From Parabacteroides sp. ZJ-118 (GTDB taxonomy: Bacteria > Bacteroidota > Bacteroidia > Bacteroidales > Tannerellaceae), in the NCBI RefSeq assembly GCF_011038785.1, contig NZ_JAAKDT010000019.1, positions 1 to 54,972 of the forward strand: DNA of 54,972 nt. The letters run 5' to 3'. Under the pieces are notes generated by a model, which saw only the letters and a program-made list of their open reading frames with translations, made no database searches and was not told the origin of the DNA. Positions 9,494-17,296 of the stretch are shown here, one piece after another; position 1 is the first letter of the stretch, and the number at the start of each line of letters is the position of its first letter. A program made the position numbers and the translations under genes.

Positions 9494-10811
9494 CTTGAAT
9501 TGTTTTCGGTCTAAGAATGTTTATATCACCTTTTTTCTTGTACTTAATACCATCGGAACCTTCGGCTTCTATCACATAAAAATACACACCAGGCTGAACG
9601 TATTTACCGCCCTTCTTTCCATCCCATCCTTGGGCCGGATCTGTCCAGTGATACATCTGTAGGCCCCAGCGATTAAATATCCATGCCTTAAATTTCACCA
9701 ACGACTTATAGGCTACCCGGAACTCGTCATTAATTCCGGGCGTGGTACCCGGAGAGAACGCGTTCGGTATCATCAGATAAGACTCTGAGATATCAATCTG
9801 GACCTCATCTTCCGTGCGGCAAGTAGTGCTTTGGTCGCTTACTTCCAACTTGATGATAAAAGTTCCGGATTGGTTGAATGTATAATCCACCTCCTCACCC
9901 GTAAAACGGACTACTGGGTTATCTTCTTCCCCTTGCCGATAGATTTTCCAATTAAACAGGGCGGCTGTCGGCGTATTTGCGACAGCCGAGAATTGAACCG
10001 TGGCGGGAGCGCAATAACCGCTCTTCGTCGTATTCATATTCGGGGCCTCTTGCTCAATCAGCGACGTATCAATATGGGCATCCACAGCGGCAGCCTGATA
10101 TTCATCGATACAAAGCGTCATCTCCTTTCCAAAATGGCGGGCGAAATAATCGCCTTTCACACAGATCTCCGTATCACACCAAGGAGCGGGAATGGATTTA
10201 GCGAACAAGTCACCCTCGATAACCGCCATCTCTTGTTTAGAGGTATATTCTTTCCTATCCGGATTATATTCCAATGTATTATAAATAACATCAAATTGGC
10301 GAGACAGTTCACGTCTTGTGCCCGTATTCGGCCAATAATAATAAATGGGCTGGATCGTACCTGTGCCTGCCAAGACCAATCCGCTACAAGGGTCACTGTT
10401 ATCGGAGACATACAGGTTGGATATGTTTAACGTGTATTTACTATAATCGACGATCCAGACGTAACGAGATACGGCCCCTTCCTCGACAAAATAGCCATAT
10501 CCTTCCTCGACATCCCGAATGGTAGAAGTAGTTCCATTTTGGGTGGAAGCTACTTTCTCTGCCTCCAATCGCTTGGTTTTATAACGGTACCATTGATGCG
10601 AGGAAGAAGAGGATGAAGTATAACGAATCGTTACGTTATCCATTCCATACACCAAATAAACCTCAAGTCGCTCGGCGGAATCGCCGGAACTCTGCTTAGC
10701 TTTCATCGGGCTACCACTTCCCCCCGTCACCACATATTGGGCATACGAGACAGCCGCTACAAACACGAAACTTAGCGATAGCAATATCTTCCTTAATTCC
10801 TTCTTTAGCAT
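9468..10811 (-). CDS. Secreted PKD-domain protein with type IX (type B) C-terminal sorting domain
   Basis: The preferred start is at 10811 (MLKKELRKILL), which gives a proper Sec signal peptide ending about VSYAQ and a protein of 447 residues. The longer upstream reading frame (to 10877) would put 22 residues before the signal and cross the promoter. After an unrecognised N-terminal half comes a PKD-like beta-sandwich (about 265-345, ending in a QIDIS strand). The last about 85 residues form a gliding-motility-associated C-terminal domain: NAFSPGTTPGINDEF, then IFNRWGLQMY, GWDGK and GVYFYVIEAEG. This domain directs export and surface attachment by the type IX secretion system. Function of the cargo is unknown. 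Confidence 0.82.
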   Translation of the reverse strand: MLKKELRKILLSLSFVFVAAVSYAQYVVTGGSGSPMKAKQSSGDSAERLEVYLVYGMDNVTIRYTSSSSSSHQWYRYKTKRLEAEKVASTQNGTTSTIRDVEEGYGYFVEEGAVSRYVWIVDYSKYTLNISNLYVSDNSDPCSGLVLAGTGTIQPIYYYWPNTGTRRELSRQFDVIYNTLEYNPDRKEYTSKQEMAVIEGDLFAKSIPAPWCDTEICVKGDYFARHFGKEMTLCIDEYQAAAVDAHIDTSLIEQEAPNMNTTKSGYCAPATVQFSAVANTPTAALFNWKIYRQGEEDNPVVRFTGEEVDYTFNQSGTFIIKLEVSDQSTTCRTEDEVQIDISESYLMIPNAFSPGTTPGINDEFRVAYKSLVKFKAWIFNRWGLQMYHWTDPAQGWDGKKGGKYVQPGVYFYVIEAEGSDGIKYKKKGDINILRPKTIQDENENIQE

Positions 10812-10834
10812 ATATAGTCTGAAAATTACGGTTC

Positions 10835-10892
10835 CAAAATTAGGGAAATAAAAGGACATACGTAGCATGATAAGCAAAATTCACTATCTTTG
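10835..10892. promoter_or_regulatory. Divergent promoter pair
   Basis: Two TAnnTTTG boxes point outward. TAATTTTG on the minus strand (10842-10835) serves the PKD/T9SS gene, and TATCTTTG on the plus strand (10885-10892) serves the LysM gene at 10916. The -33 boxes are weak for both. Confidence 0.5.
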
Positions 10893-10915
10893 TCAAAAAA
10901 TACTCCGGACAGCAA

Positions 10916-12721
10916 ATGAATAAGATCAGTATATACGCATTGACGTTCTTTTTAAGTTTATCGAGCGTAATTTATTCCCAAAAGGATAATAAGCAGGTTA
11001 TTTTTACTGACGAACAAGGAAGCGAACTATTTTATCATACCATCGAACGCGGACAAACCGTATATGCCATAGCGACCATGTATGGCGTAAGCGTAGAGGA
11101 TATTTACCGGCTGAATCCGGAAAGCAAAGAAGGGATCAAGGCCGGTTCCACGTTAAGAATCCCGCAGAAGGATTCCGCTATCACACCTTCCGGCAAAACA
11201 GATAACTATACGTACCATACGATCCAGCCGAAAGAGACCTTGTACTCTTTATCCATCAAATATTCAGTACCCGCCACGGATATTATCGCCGCCAATCCGG
11301 GCCTCTCCACATCAACATTCACGGCTGGCAGGAATATCCGGATTCCACCGACACGACTGAAGACCTTGCCTACTACGGAAAAAAAGACCGTACAAAAGGA
11401 AATGGAGTATACCATACAGAAAAAAGAGACCCTGTATCGTATCTGCCGGAAATTCGATATCTCCAGCGTGGAGCTTTTGAGACTCAACCCTGAGCTGAGA
11501 AATGGCGTGAAAGCAGGCATGGTTATCAGGATACCGGTGGCCCGTGAAGAGATGATCACCCCAGATAAGAGACAGCCGGAAGAGCGTGAGGTAAACGCCC
11601 TCCTCTCTACGCCTAAAGATATAAAGAGGGTGAACCGTATCCAAGTCGCCTTATTGTTGCCGTTCATGACGAATGAGACGACGCAATCATCCGCGACCTC
11701 TCGTTTCGTGGAATATTACGAGGGATTACTATTGGCGATCGACAGCTTGCGAAACATGGAAACCTCTATCGAGCTATCGGTATATGATACCGGGAACGGC
11801 ACGAAGAAAGTCAAGGAGATATTGAAAGAAGATGCGTTATCAAACGCTAACTTGATCATCGGCGCCGTACAGAACGACCAAATCGGATTGATCGCGGATT
11901 TTGCCCAAAAGCACACTATCAAATACGTGATCCCCTTTACCTCCAAGAATGATGATGTCTTATCAAACGCGAATGTTTATCAAGTGAACACGCCTCATTC
12001 CTACCTATACTCCAAGGCGGCACAAGCGGGGTGTGATTTGTTCTCGGATTACAACATCATACTTGTCAATATAAAAGATAAAGAAGAGAAGCCGGAATTT
12101 ATCAAAGCTTTCAAAACGGAGATGCAGCAGCGCGATATCCCGTTCAAGGAAGTGACTTATAAGGGGGATACTTTCGCCGCGGATATGGAGACAGTCCTGG
12201 TAAGGGACAAGCGGAATGTGGTATTGCCGACCTCCGCTTCCTTAGACGCGGTGAATAAGATCAAGGCGCCGCTCCGTATGCTTTCCGAGTTGAGAGAGGA
12301 GGAGAAAGAACCTTATACGGTCAACCTGTTCGGTTATCCGGAATGGCAGACGTATACAAGAGAGTGTCTGGAGGATTTCTACGCGTTAAACACCTATATC
12401 TATAGTAATTTCTACGCGGACAACTTATCTCCGGAAGTCCATGGTTTTTATTCCGATTATAAAAACTGGTACAGCAAGAATTTAATCAACACATTCCCGA
12501 AATATGGGATCCTAGGCTTCGACACGGGTATGTATTTCCTGGGCGCCATCCATAAATACGGTTCCAACTTCGAGAATAACCTAGACAAGATCCATTATAA
12601 GAGCATCCAGACCGGATTCGATTTCCATAGGGTGAATAACTGGGGTGGCTTTATCAATACGAACTTATTTATTGTACATTACAAGAGTGATTATACGGTA
12701 ACCCGCAGTGAGGTAAGATGA
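10916..12721 (+). CDS. LysM protein fused to a periplasmic binding (receptor ligand) domain
   Basis: 601 residues with a signal peptide ending near VIYSQ (about 22). Three LysM repeats follow: about 38-82 (FYHTIERGQTVYAIA), about 100-143 (YHTIQPKETLYSLS) and about 165-208 (YTIQKKETLYRICR). All have the G/E-T-L-Y-x-I core and the L-N-P end. From about 237 (VALLLPFM) to the end is a type-1 periplasmic binding fold like that of amino-acid ABC transporter receptors. The LysM part should hold it on peptidoglycan in the periplasm. There is no ABC permease nearby, so it may act in envelope biogenesis or sensing rather than uptake. Its last codons overlap the next gene. Confidence 0.85.
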   Translation: MNKISIYALTFFLSLSSVIYSQKDNKQVIFTDEQGSELFYHTIERGQTVYAIATMYGVSVEDIYRLNPESKEGIKAGSTLRIPQKDSAITPSGKTDNYTYHTIQPKETLYSLSIKYSVPATDIIAANPGLSTSTFTAGRNIRIPPTRLKTLPTTEKKTVQKEMEYTIQKKETLYRICRKFDISSVELLRLNPELRNGVKAGMVIRIPVAREEMITPDKRQPEEREVNALLSTPKDIKRVNRIQVALLLPFMTNETTQSSATSRFVEYYEGLLLAIDSLRNMETSIELSVYDTGNGTKKVKEILKEDALSNANLIIGAVQNDQIGLIADFAQKHTIKYVIPFTSKNDDVLSNANVYQVNTPHSYLYSKAAQAGCDLFSDYNIILVNIKDKEEKPEFIKAFKTEMQQRDIPFKEVTYKGDTFAADMETVLVRDKRNVVLPTSASLDAVNKIKAPLRMLSELREEEKEPYTVNLFGYPEWQTYTRECLEDFYALNTYIYSNFYADNLSPEVHGFYSDYKNWYSKNLINTFPKYGILGFDTGMYFLGAIHKYGSNFENNLDKIHYKSIQTGFDFHRVNNWGGFINTNLFIVHYKSDYTVTRSEVR

Positions 12722-13404
12722 TTGAGCGGATGACAAAAAAAATAGTTGCAGCGATATTTCTGTGCATGGCGAGCTTATCGGTTTGCCATGCGCAAAAAAG
12801 TGCTTTTAAGCAAGAGCTTGCGGTTGGTGCGTCCTTCGGATTCAATTTATCCAGCGTAAGCTTTGCCCCCAAAGTCCCTACGAAGATGAAGCTTGGATTT
12901 AACGGGGGAGCGACAATACGTTGGAATACGGAACCCAATTTAGGCTTACAGGCAGAATTGAACTTTACCCAACAAGGATGGGAAGAGAAGTTTGAGGAGA
13001 AACCTCAATACAAATACAGCCGTACGGTAAACTATATGGAGCTTCCTTTCTTGACCCACATCCATTTCGGAAACGAGCGGGTGCGTGTATTCGTCAACCT
13101 AGGGCCTAAAATCGGTTATGCGCTGAGCGAAAGCACGGAGTCGAACCTTAATGGCGAGAACCCGAACGCAAACCGTCCGGACGAACAACATACATTGGAA
13201 GTCCAAAAGAGGTTTGATTGGGGGCTTTGCGGCGGACCGGGAGTCGAGCTCCGCACCGGGATAGGCTCTTTCTTGTTGGAAGGTCGTTATTACTATGCGC
13301 TGGGCGATATGTTCAACAGCCGTAAAGGAGACACTTTCTCTAAATCTTCCAGCCAGATAATATCCGCGAGACTAACCTATCTGATTCCCATCTTTGGTAA
13401 ATAA
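12718..13404 (+). CDS. PorT-like outer-membrane beta-barrel protein
   Basis: 228 residues with a signal peptide ending near CHAQK. The remainder alternates hydrophobic and polar residues as in a small eight-stranded barrel and fits the PorT/outer-membrane beta-barrel family of Bacteroidota. Strand-like segments are AVGASFGFNLSS, LGLQAELNFTQQGW, VNYMELPFLTHI, RVFVNLGPKIGYAL, CGGPGVELRTGIGSFLLEGRYYYALGD and the terminal ARLTYLIPIFGK. PorT itself is needed for gingipain secretion in Porphyromonas, but generic PorT-family proteins are common, so a T9SS role is only suggested. It starts inside the previous gene (ATGA overlap). A second ATG four codons in is possible. Confidence 0.75.
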   Translation: MIERMTKKIVAAIFLCMASLSVCHAQKSAFKQELAVGASFGFNLSSVSFAPKVPTKMKLGFNGGATIRWNTEPNLGLQAELNFTQQGWEEKFEEKPQYKYSRTVNYMELPFLTHIHFGNERVRVFVNLGPKIGYALSESTESNLNGENPNANRPDEQHTLEVQKRFDWGLCGGPGVELRTGIGSFLLEGRYYYALGDMFNSRKGDTFSKSSSQIISARLTYLIPIFGK

Positions 13405-13507
13405 AGGGGATGGGTCCGTGATGTCGTAGCGATTCGTTGAAGACACGGCAAATCATGAATACAATGGGGAATGCGCCAGACGATCCCTTTTGTTGAGGTG
13501 ACCTACC

Positions 13508-13580
13508 ATAAAAGAAAAGGCCATCCGTCACGGACAGCCAATCTCATTGTTAACCTTAAATCTAATACCATGAAAAACAC
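13508..13580 (-). ncRNA. Probable small RNA with its own promoter and terminator
   Basis: On the minus strand a consensus -7 box TATATTTG (13592-13585) is followed by about 70 nt with no credible reading frame. The transcript region contains CATGGTATTAGATTTAAGG and ends in a 9-bp hairpin (GGCTGTCCG with CGGATGGCC, two G-U pairs, 13520-13538) followed by TTTTCTTTT. Promoter, short body and intrinsic terminator together make a standalone small RNA the simplest reading. From memory, similar leaders recur in Bacteroides genomes; I could not check this. It lies in the 383-bp gap between the PorT-like gene and udk. Confidence 0.55.
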
Positions 13581-13584
13581 AGTG

Positions 13585-13592
13585 CAAATATA
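13585..13592 (-). promoter_or_regulatory. -7 box of the small RNA
   Basis: TATATTTG on the minus strand fits TAnnTTTG exactly. A TTATG at 13616-13612 sits where the -33 box is expected. Confidence 0.55.
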
Positions 13593-13598
13593 GAGACT

Positions 13599-13678
13599 TT
13601 ATGTTATGCAGCATAATTTTCCAACAAGAAAAGCTATGTTATTAACTTTAATTAAGACAAACATGCTATACAACATAG
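13599..13678. repeat. Inverted pair of 17-bp operator-like sequences
   Basis: 13599-13615 contains the perfect 13-bp palindrome TTATGCAGCATAA (13604-13616). The reverse complement of 13662-13678 (CTATGTTGTATAGCATG) matches it at 12 of 17 positions. A partial third copy begins at 13634. They lie just upstream of the small-RNA promoter and upstream of udk, so a regulator binding site is plausible. Confidence 0.35.
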
Positions 13679-13742
13679 GATTCAGCTCTTTTTATCTCGT
13701 TTTTTCTATTAATAGCGAAATGTGACCACTCTAAATATTTCG

Positions 13743-13750
13743 TACCTTTG
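13743..13750 (+). promoter_or_regulatory. -7 box for udk
   Basis: TACCTTTG fits TAnnTTTG and lies 37 bp before the udk start. The -33 region shows only TGTG, 18 bp upstream. Confidence 0.5.
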
Positions 13751-13787
13751 TCTTTGTTAACACAGATATGGATTAATATAAGAAATC

Positions 13788-14417
13788 ATGCTAATCATAG
13801 GTATAGCGGGCGGGACCGGTTCCGGGAAAACTACAGTGGTAAAAAAGATCATAGAAAGCTTACCTCCCGGCGAGGTCGTATTACTACCTCAGGATTCTTA
13901 TTACAGAGATAACAGTCATGTGCCGGAAGAGAAGCGTCAATACATTAACTTCGACCATCCTGACGCGTTTGACTGGCCGCTCCTCTCTGAGCAAGTCAAC
14001 TTGCTGAAAAAGGGGAAATGCATCGAGCAGCCGACCTATTCTTATCTTACCTGCTGCCGATTGCCCGAGACCATTCATATCGAGCCACGTGATGTTGTCA
14101 TCATCGAAGGGATCCTCGCTTTATGCGACCCTCGATTACGAGACTTGATGGACTTGAAAGTATTTGTCGATACCGATTCGGACGAGCGTCTTATCCGTGT
14201 GATCCAACGGGATATGGTCGAGAGAGGACGCACGGCGGAAGCGGTAATGGAACGCTACACCCGGGTACTAAAGCCTATGCATCTACAATTTATAGAGCCT
14301 AGCAAGCGATATGCCGACCTGATTATACCCGAAGGAGGAAGCAACCAGATCGCCATCAATATCTTGAAAATGTTTATCGAGAACAATCTGAGGTTTCCCC
14401 ATACAGAAAATCAATAA
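13788..14417 (+). CDS. udk: Uridine kinase
   Basis: 209 residues. It phosphorylates uridine and cytidine with ATP or GTP in pyrimidine salvage. The P-loop GGTGSGKT is at 8-15, the substrate loop QDSYYRD follows at about 36-42, then NFDHPDAFDWPLL, and the lid motif RLIRVIQRDMVERGRT. All are family hallmarks and the length is normal. Promoter at 13743. Its 3' end overlaps the convergent cobB gene by 44 bp, so the two transcripts are antisense to each other there. Confidence 0.95.
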   Translation: MLIIGIAGGTGSGKTTVVKKIIESLPPGEVVLLPQDSYYRDNSHVPEEKRQYINFDHPDAFDWPLLSEQVNLLKKGKCIEQPTYSYLTCCRLPETIHIEPRDVVIIEGILALCDPRLRDLMDLKVFVDTDSDERLIRVIQRDMVERGRTAEAVMERYTRVLKPMHLQFIEPSKRYADLIIPEGGSNQIAINILKMFIENNLRFPHTENQ

Positions 14418-15720
14418 ACCAATCGTTCCGACAGGGATCTCCCCAATACAAATGCGTGTATCCCGCCAATACGTTCTTGTAGCGATACAGCGGGGTATCC
14501 GTTTGATCTCCTTTCGCCGTAAAGGCTTTCGCGACCGAAGGTAGCGGGCTTTCCATCGGCACGATCCGGGAATAGTGGAACTCATGCCCTCGTAATACAT
14601 CCTTCTTGTAGCATAAAGTCCGATACCCCAGACGTAACTTCATGTTCTCCATCGTGGCGGATTGCGGCAATACGCCGGCCATTGGATAGGCATTCCCATC
14701 CGTACCGATAATCTCTTTGCAGAGATACATCATCCCCCCACATTCCGCCAGCAACCTGCCTCCCGCTTCCACAAAGGAATGAATCGATTCACGCATCCCG
14801 GAATTCATACTCAACTCCGACACATACAACTCGGGGTATCCACCGGGCAAATAGACAAAATCGGCATCCGGTAAACACTCATCCCTCAACGGGCTGAAAT
14901 AGGTAATCTTGCCTTGCGTAGATAAGAAACGTATATTTTCCTCGTATGAGAAGTTGAAAGCGGGATCACGGGCGATGGCTATATTTAAGTTTGCCTTTGA
15001 AACGGTCCGCATGACTTCCTCACCCCGAGGAACCGGTTGTCGCTCAGGCAAAGCCGTGATTGCCAACAGGCGGTCTATATCCACATGCTCCTCCACCCAG
15101 CAAGCGACCCGATCCGCGAACTCCTCGAAGCAAAAATCCGCATCCAACGACAACCCCAAGTGCCGGCTCGGGATCTCTACATCCGCACGCTTCGGTAGAT
15201 AACCCAACGCTTCCACACCCGCATCCTTACACGCTTGCCTCAAGAATGAATAATGGCTCTCCGACGCCACGAAATTAAATACCGCCCCCACTACATCCAG
15301 ATCTTTCCGGAAATTGCGGAAGCCATAAAGCAAGGGAGCCACCGAATAAGCCGTGCTTTTAGCGTTCACCACCAATACGATCGGTATCCGCAACAAACCG
15401 GAGATCTCCGCGCTACTTCCTCGCGTGGCATCGTAGCCATCGAACAGCCCCATCACTCCTTCGGTCACGGCTACATCCGCATTCGAGGTATACCGGGTAT
15501 ACAAATCCCGGATATGCCCTTCCGACATCATGAATCCATCCAAATTCACGGAAGCGCGACCAGCCGCCATTTTGTGATGACGAGTATCTATATAATCCGG
15601 CCCACACTTAAAAGGTTGTACCCGTAAAGAGCGATTTCTCAAGGCACGGAGCAATCCCAAGGTAAAAGTAGTCTTCCCGCTTCCCGACGAGGCGGCGCCT
15701 ATCAGCAAATGAGATCTCAT
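14374..15720 (-). CDS. cbiA: Cobyrinate a,c-diamide synthase (CbiA/CobB)
   Basis: 448 residues. ATP- and glutamine-dependent amidation of the a and c side chains of cobyrinate in B12 synthesis. The N-terminal P-loop-like AASSGSGKTT (9-18) and FKCGPDYID (38-46) belong to the ligase domain (about 1-200). The C-terminal glutamine amidotransferase domain has LPGGYPELY (291-299) and the nucleophile motif LLAECGG with C327. A conserved histidine occurs near FHYSRI. No other corrin genes are adjacent. It overlaps the convergent udk end by 44 bp and follows panB by 11 bp on the same strand, so the two are probably cotranscribed. Confidence 0.92.
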   Translation of the reverse strand: MRSHLLIGAASSGSGKTTFTLGLLRALRNRSLRVQPFKCGPDYIDTRHHKMAAGRASVNLDGFMMSEGHIRDLYTRYTSNADVAVTEGVMGLFDGYDATRGSSAEISGLLRIPIVLVVNAKSTAYSVAPLLYGFRNFRKDLDVVGAVFNFVASESHYSFLRQACKDAGVEALGYLPKRADVEIPSRHLGLSLDADFCFEEFADRVACWVEEHVDIDRLLAITALPERQPVPRGEEVMRTVSKANLNIAIARDPAFNFSYEENIRFLSTQGKITYFSPLRDECLPDADFVYLPGGYPELYVSELSMNSGMRESIHSFVEAGGRLLAECGGMMYLCKEIIGTDGNAYPMAGVLPQSATMENMKLRLGYRTLCYKKDVLRGHEFHYSRIVPMESPLPSVAKAFTAKGDQTDTPLYRYKNVLAGYTHLYWGDPCRNDWFIDFLYGETSDCSR

Positions 15721-15731
15721 GTGTCCTGTTT

Positions 15732-16553
15732 CTAATATTGCTCCTTCTCGTTCGGGAAGTCTTGGGATTTCACGTCCTCAATATACGCTTGTACGGCACG
15801 GGTAATCGCCTCCCCTAAATTAGCGTAACGACGTAGGAAACGGGGAGAGAAGCCTTGATTGATACCGAGCATATCATGCATAACCAACACTTGACCATCT
15901 ACGCCTCCACCGGCGCCAATGCCGATAACCGGGATCGTAAGCTCCGAGGCGACACGAGCCGCCAGCTCCGCCGGGATCTTTTCCAGGACCAAGGCGAAAC
16001 AACCTATCTCCTCGAGCAAATGGGCATCCTCGATCAGCTTCTTAGCCTCGGCCTCTTCACGCGCACGCACCGTATACGTACCGAATTTATTGATCGATTG
16101 CGGCGTCAATCCCAAATGCCCCATAATTGGAATACCGGCACACAAGATACGTTCGATCGATTCCCGAACCTCGACTCCGCCTTCCAGCTTGATACAATCG
16201 GCATGCGTCTCTTTCATCACCCGGATAGCGGAAGCCAAGGCTTCCTTAGAGTTTCCTTGGTACGTACCGAAAGGCAGGTCTACCACTACCAGCGCACGAC
16301 TCACCGCTTTCATGACCGATTTGCCATGGTAAATCATCTGGTCAAGCGTAATCGGCAAAGTGGTCACGTTTCCAGCCATTACGTTAGAGGCGGAGTCACC
16401 CACCAAAATCACATCCATTCCCGCTTGATCGATTAATTTCGCCATCGAGTAATCGTAAGCGGTAAGCATGGATATCTTCTCGCCGCGCTGCTTCATCTCT
16501 ATCAGACGATGCGTGGTCACCTTTCTATTATCATCTACTTTCGCGACAGACAT
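15732..16553 (-). CDS. panB: 3-methyl-2-oxobutanoate hydroxymethyltransferase
   Basis: 273 residues. It transfers a one-carbon unit from methylene-tetrahydrofolate to alpha-ketoisovalerate to make ketopantoate, the first step toward pantothenate and CoA. Family motifs are [23 protein letters not shown], the metal-site [32 protein letters not shown] and [25 protein letters not shown]-barrel enzyme of normal length. It has its own promoter in the gap shared with the divergent exonuclease. A later CoA-pathway gene, coaBC, is on the same strand at 31517-32722, but in another transcript. Confidence 0.96.
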   Translation of the reverse strand: MSVAKVDDNRKVTTHRLIEMKQRGEKISMLTAYDYSMAKLIDQAGMDVILVGDSASNVMAGNVTTLPITLDQMIYHGKSVMKAVSRALVVVDLPFGTYQGNSKEALASAIRVMKETHADCIKLEGGVEVRESIERILCAGIPIMGHLGLTPQSINKFGTYTVRAREEAEAKKLIEDAHLLEEIGCFALVLEKIPAELAARVASELTIPVIGIGAGGGVDGQVLVMHDMLGINQGFSPRFLRRYANLGEAITRAVQAYIEDVKSQDFPNEKEQY

Positions 16554-16581
16554 ATTGTATTTTTTTTAATTGTTCCGGCCG

Positions 16582-16618
16582 CGAAGGTACGTATTATTAT
16601 TTAAAAACCTTACTTTCG
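16582..16618. promoter_or_regulatory. Divergent -7 boxes for panB and the exonuclease
   Basis: Minus-strand TACCTTCG (16589-16582) faces panB and plus-strand TACTTTCG (16611-16618) faces the exonuclease gene. Both are one base off the TAnnTTTG consensus, using the TTCG form seen repeatedly in this window. Confidence 0.45.
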
Positions 16619-16640
16619 CGTCTCATACCAGAAAGCGTTT

Positions 16641-17219
16641 ATGAAACTACTTTTTTTTGATCTAGAGACTACCGGCGTAAAATACTGGCGAAATGGCATC
16701 CACCAAATCAGTGGGGAGATCGTGATTGATGGGGTTACGAAAGAGTCCTTTAATTTCAATGTCTGCCCGCATCCCCAATGCGAGATAGAGGCGGAGGCGC
16801 TGCGCGTCTGCAACGTGTCCAAGGAGCAGATACAAGCGTATCCGCCCATGCGAGAGGTGTACGTTAAATTCGTGAGCATGTTGTCTAAATACGTGGACAA
16901 ATTTGACAAAAAAGACAAGTTCTTCCTTGTAGGATACAATAACTCCGCTTTCGATAATCACTTCTTGAAAGCCTTCTTCGTACAGAACGGAGATAATTAT
17001 TTCTACTCATGGTTCTGGGTGAACTCGATTGACGTGATGGTATTGTCTACCCAGTATTTGATGCGCGAGCGGCATGAGATGACAGATTTCAAGCTGGAAA
17101 CGGTGGCAAGGACTTTAGGCATACAAATAGACTCCGCGAAACTGCACGACGCGTCCTATGATATTCAATTGACCAAAGAGGTTTATAATAAGATATCCGC
17201 CCGCTCGCTTATGGGTTGA
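16641..17219 (+). CDS. DEDDh 3'-5' exonuclease (RNase T/DnaQ-like)
   Basis: 192 residues, one exonuclease domain. Exo I is LFFDLETTG with D7 and E9. Exo II is GYNNSAFDNHFL, and Exo III is LHDASYDIQLT with the histidine and final aspartate of a DEDDh enzyme. It should trim DNA or RNA 3' ends with two metal ions. It lacks the clamp-binding and polymerase parts of a full epsilon chain, so the exact substrate is open. A second, longer DnaQ-like gene is encoded next to dnaN at 32916. The next gene's longest frame overlaps its stop, but that gene's real start is 78 bp downstream. Confidence 0.85.
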   Translation: MKLLFFDLETTGVKYWRNGIHQISGEIVIDGVTKESFNFNVCPHPQCEIEAEALRVCNVSKEQIQAYPPMREVYVKFVSMLSKYVDKFDKKDKFFLVGYNNSAFDNHFLKAFFVQNGDNYFYSWFWVNSIDVMVLSTQYLMRERHEMTDFKLETVARTLGIQIDSAKLHDASYDIQLTKEVYNKISARSLMG

Positions 17220-17266
17220 TCGATTCTTTTTATAGGGTATCGTTTTCGACTATCGGTTGGTTTCAT

Positions 17267-17274
17267 TATCTTTA
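17267..17274 (+). promoter_or_regulatory. -7 box for the amidase gene
   Basis: TATCTTTA, one base off TAnnTTTG, with TTCG 18 bp upstream (17245-17248). It lies just before the signal-peptide start at 17297 and supports that start over the upstream ATG at 17216. Confidence 0.45.
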
Positions 17275-17296
17275 CGGCGTAGAATCAATTTTTAAG

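Noticed and set aside
10812-10877. Longer N-terminus of the PKD/T9SS protein
   Set aside because: It would precede the signal peptide and run over the -7 box.
17216-17296. Upstream start of the amidase gene
   Set aside because: It overlaps the exonuclease stop, crosses a promoter-like sequence and would bury the signal peptide.
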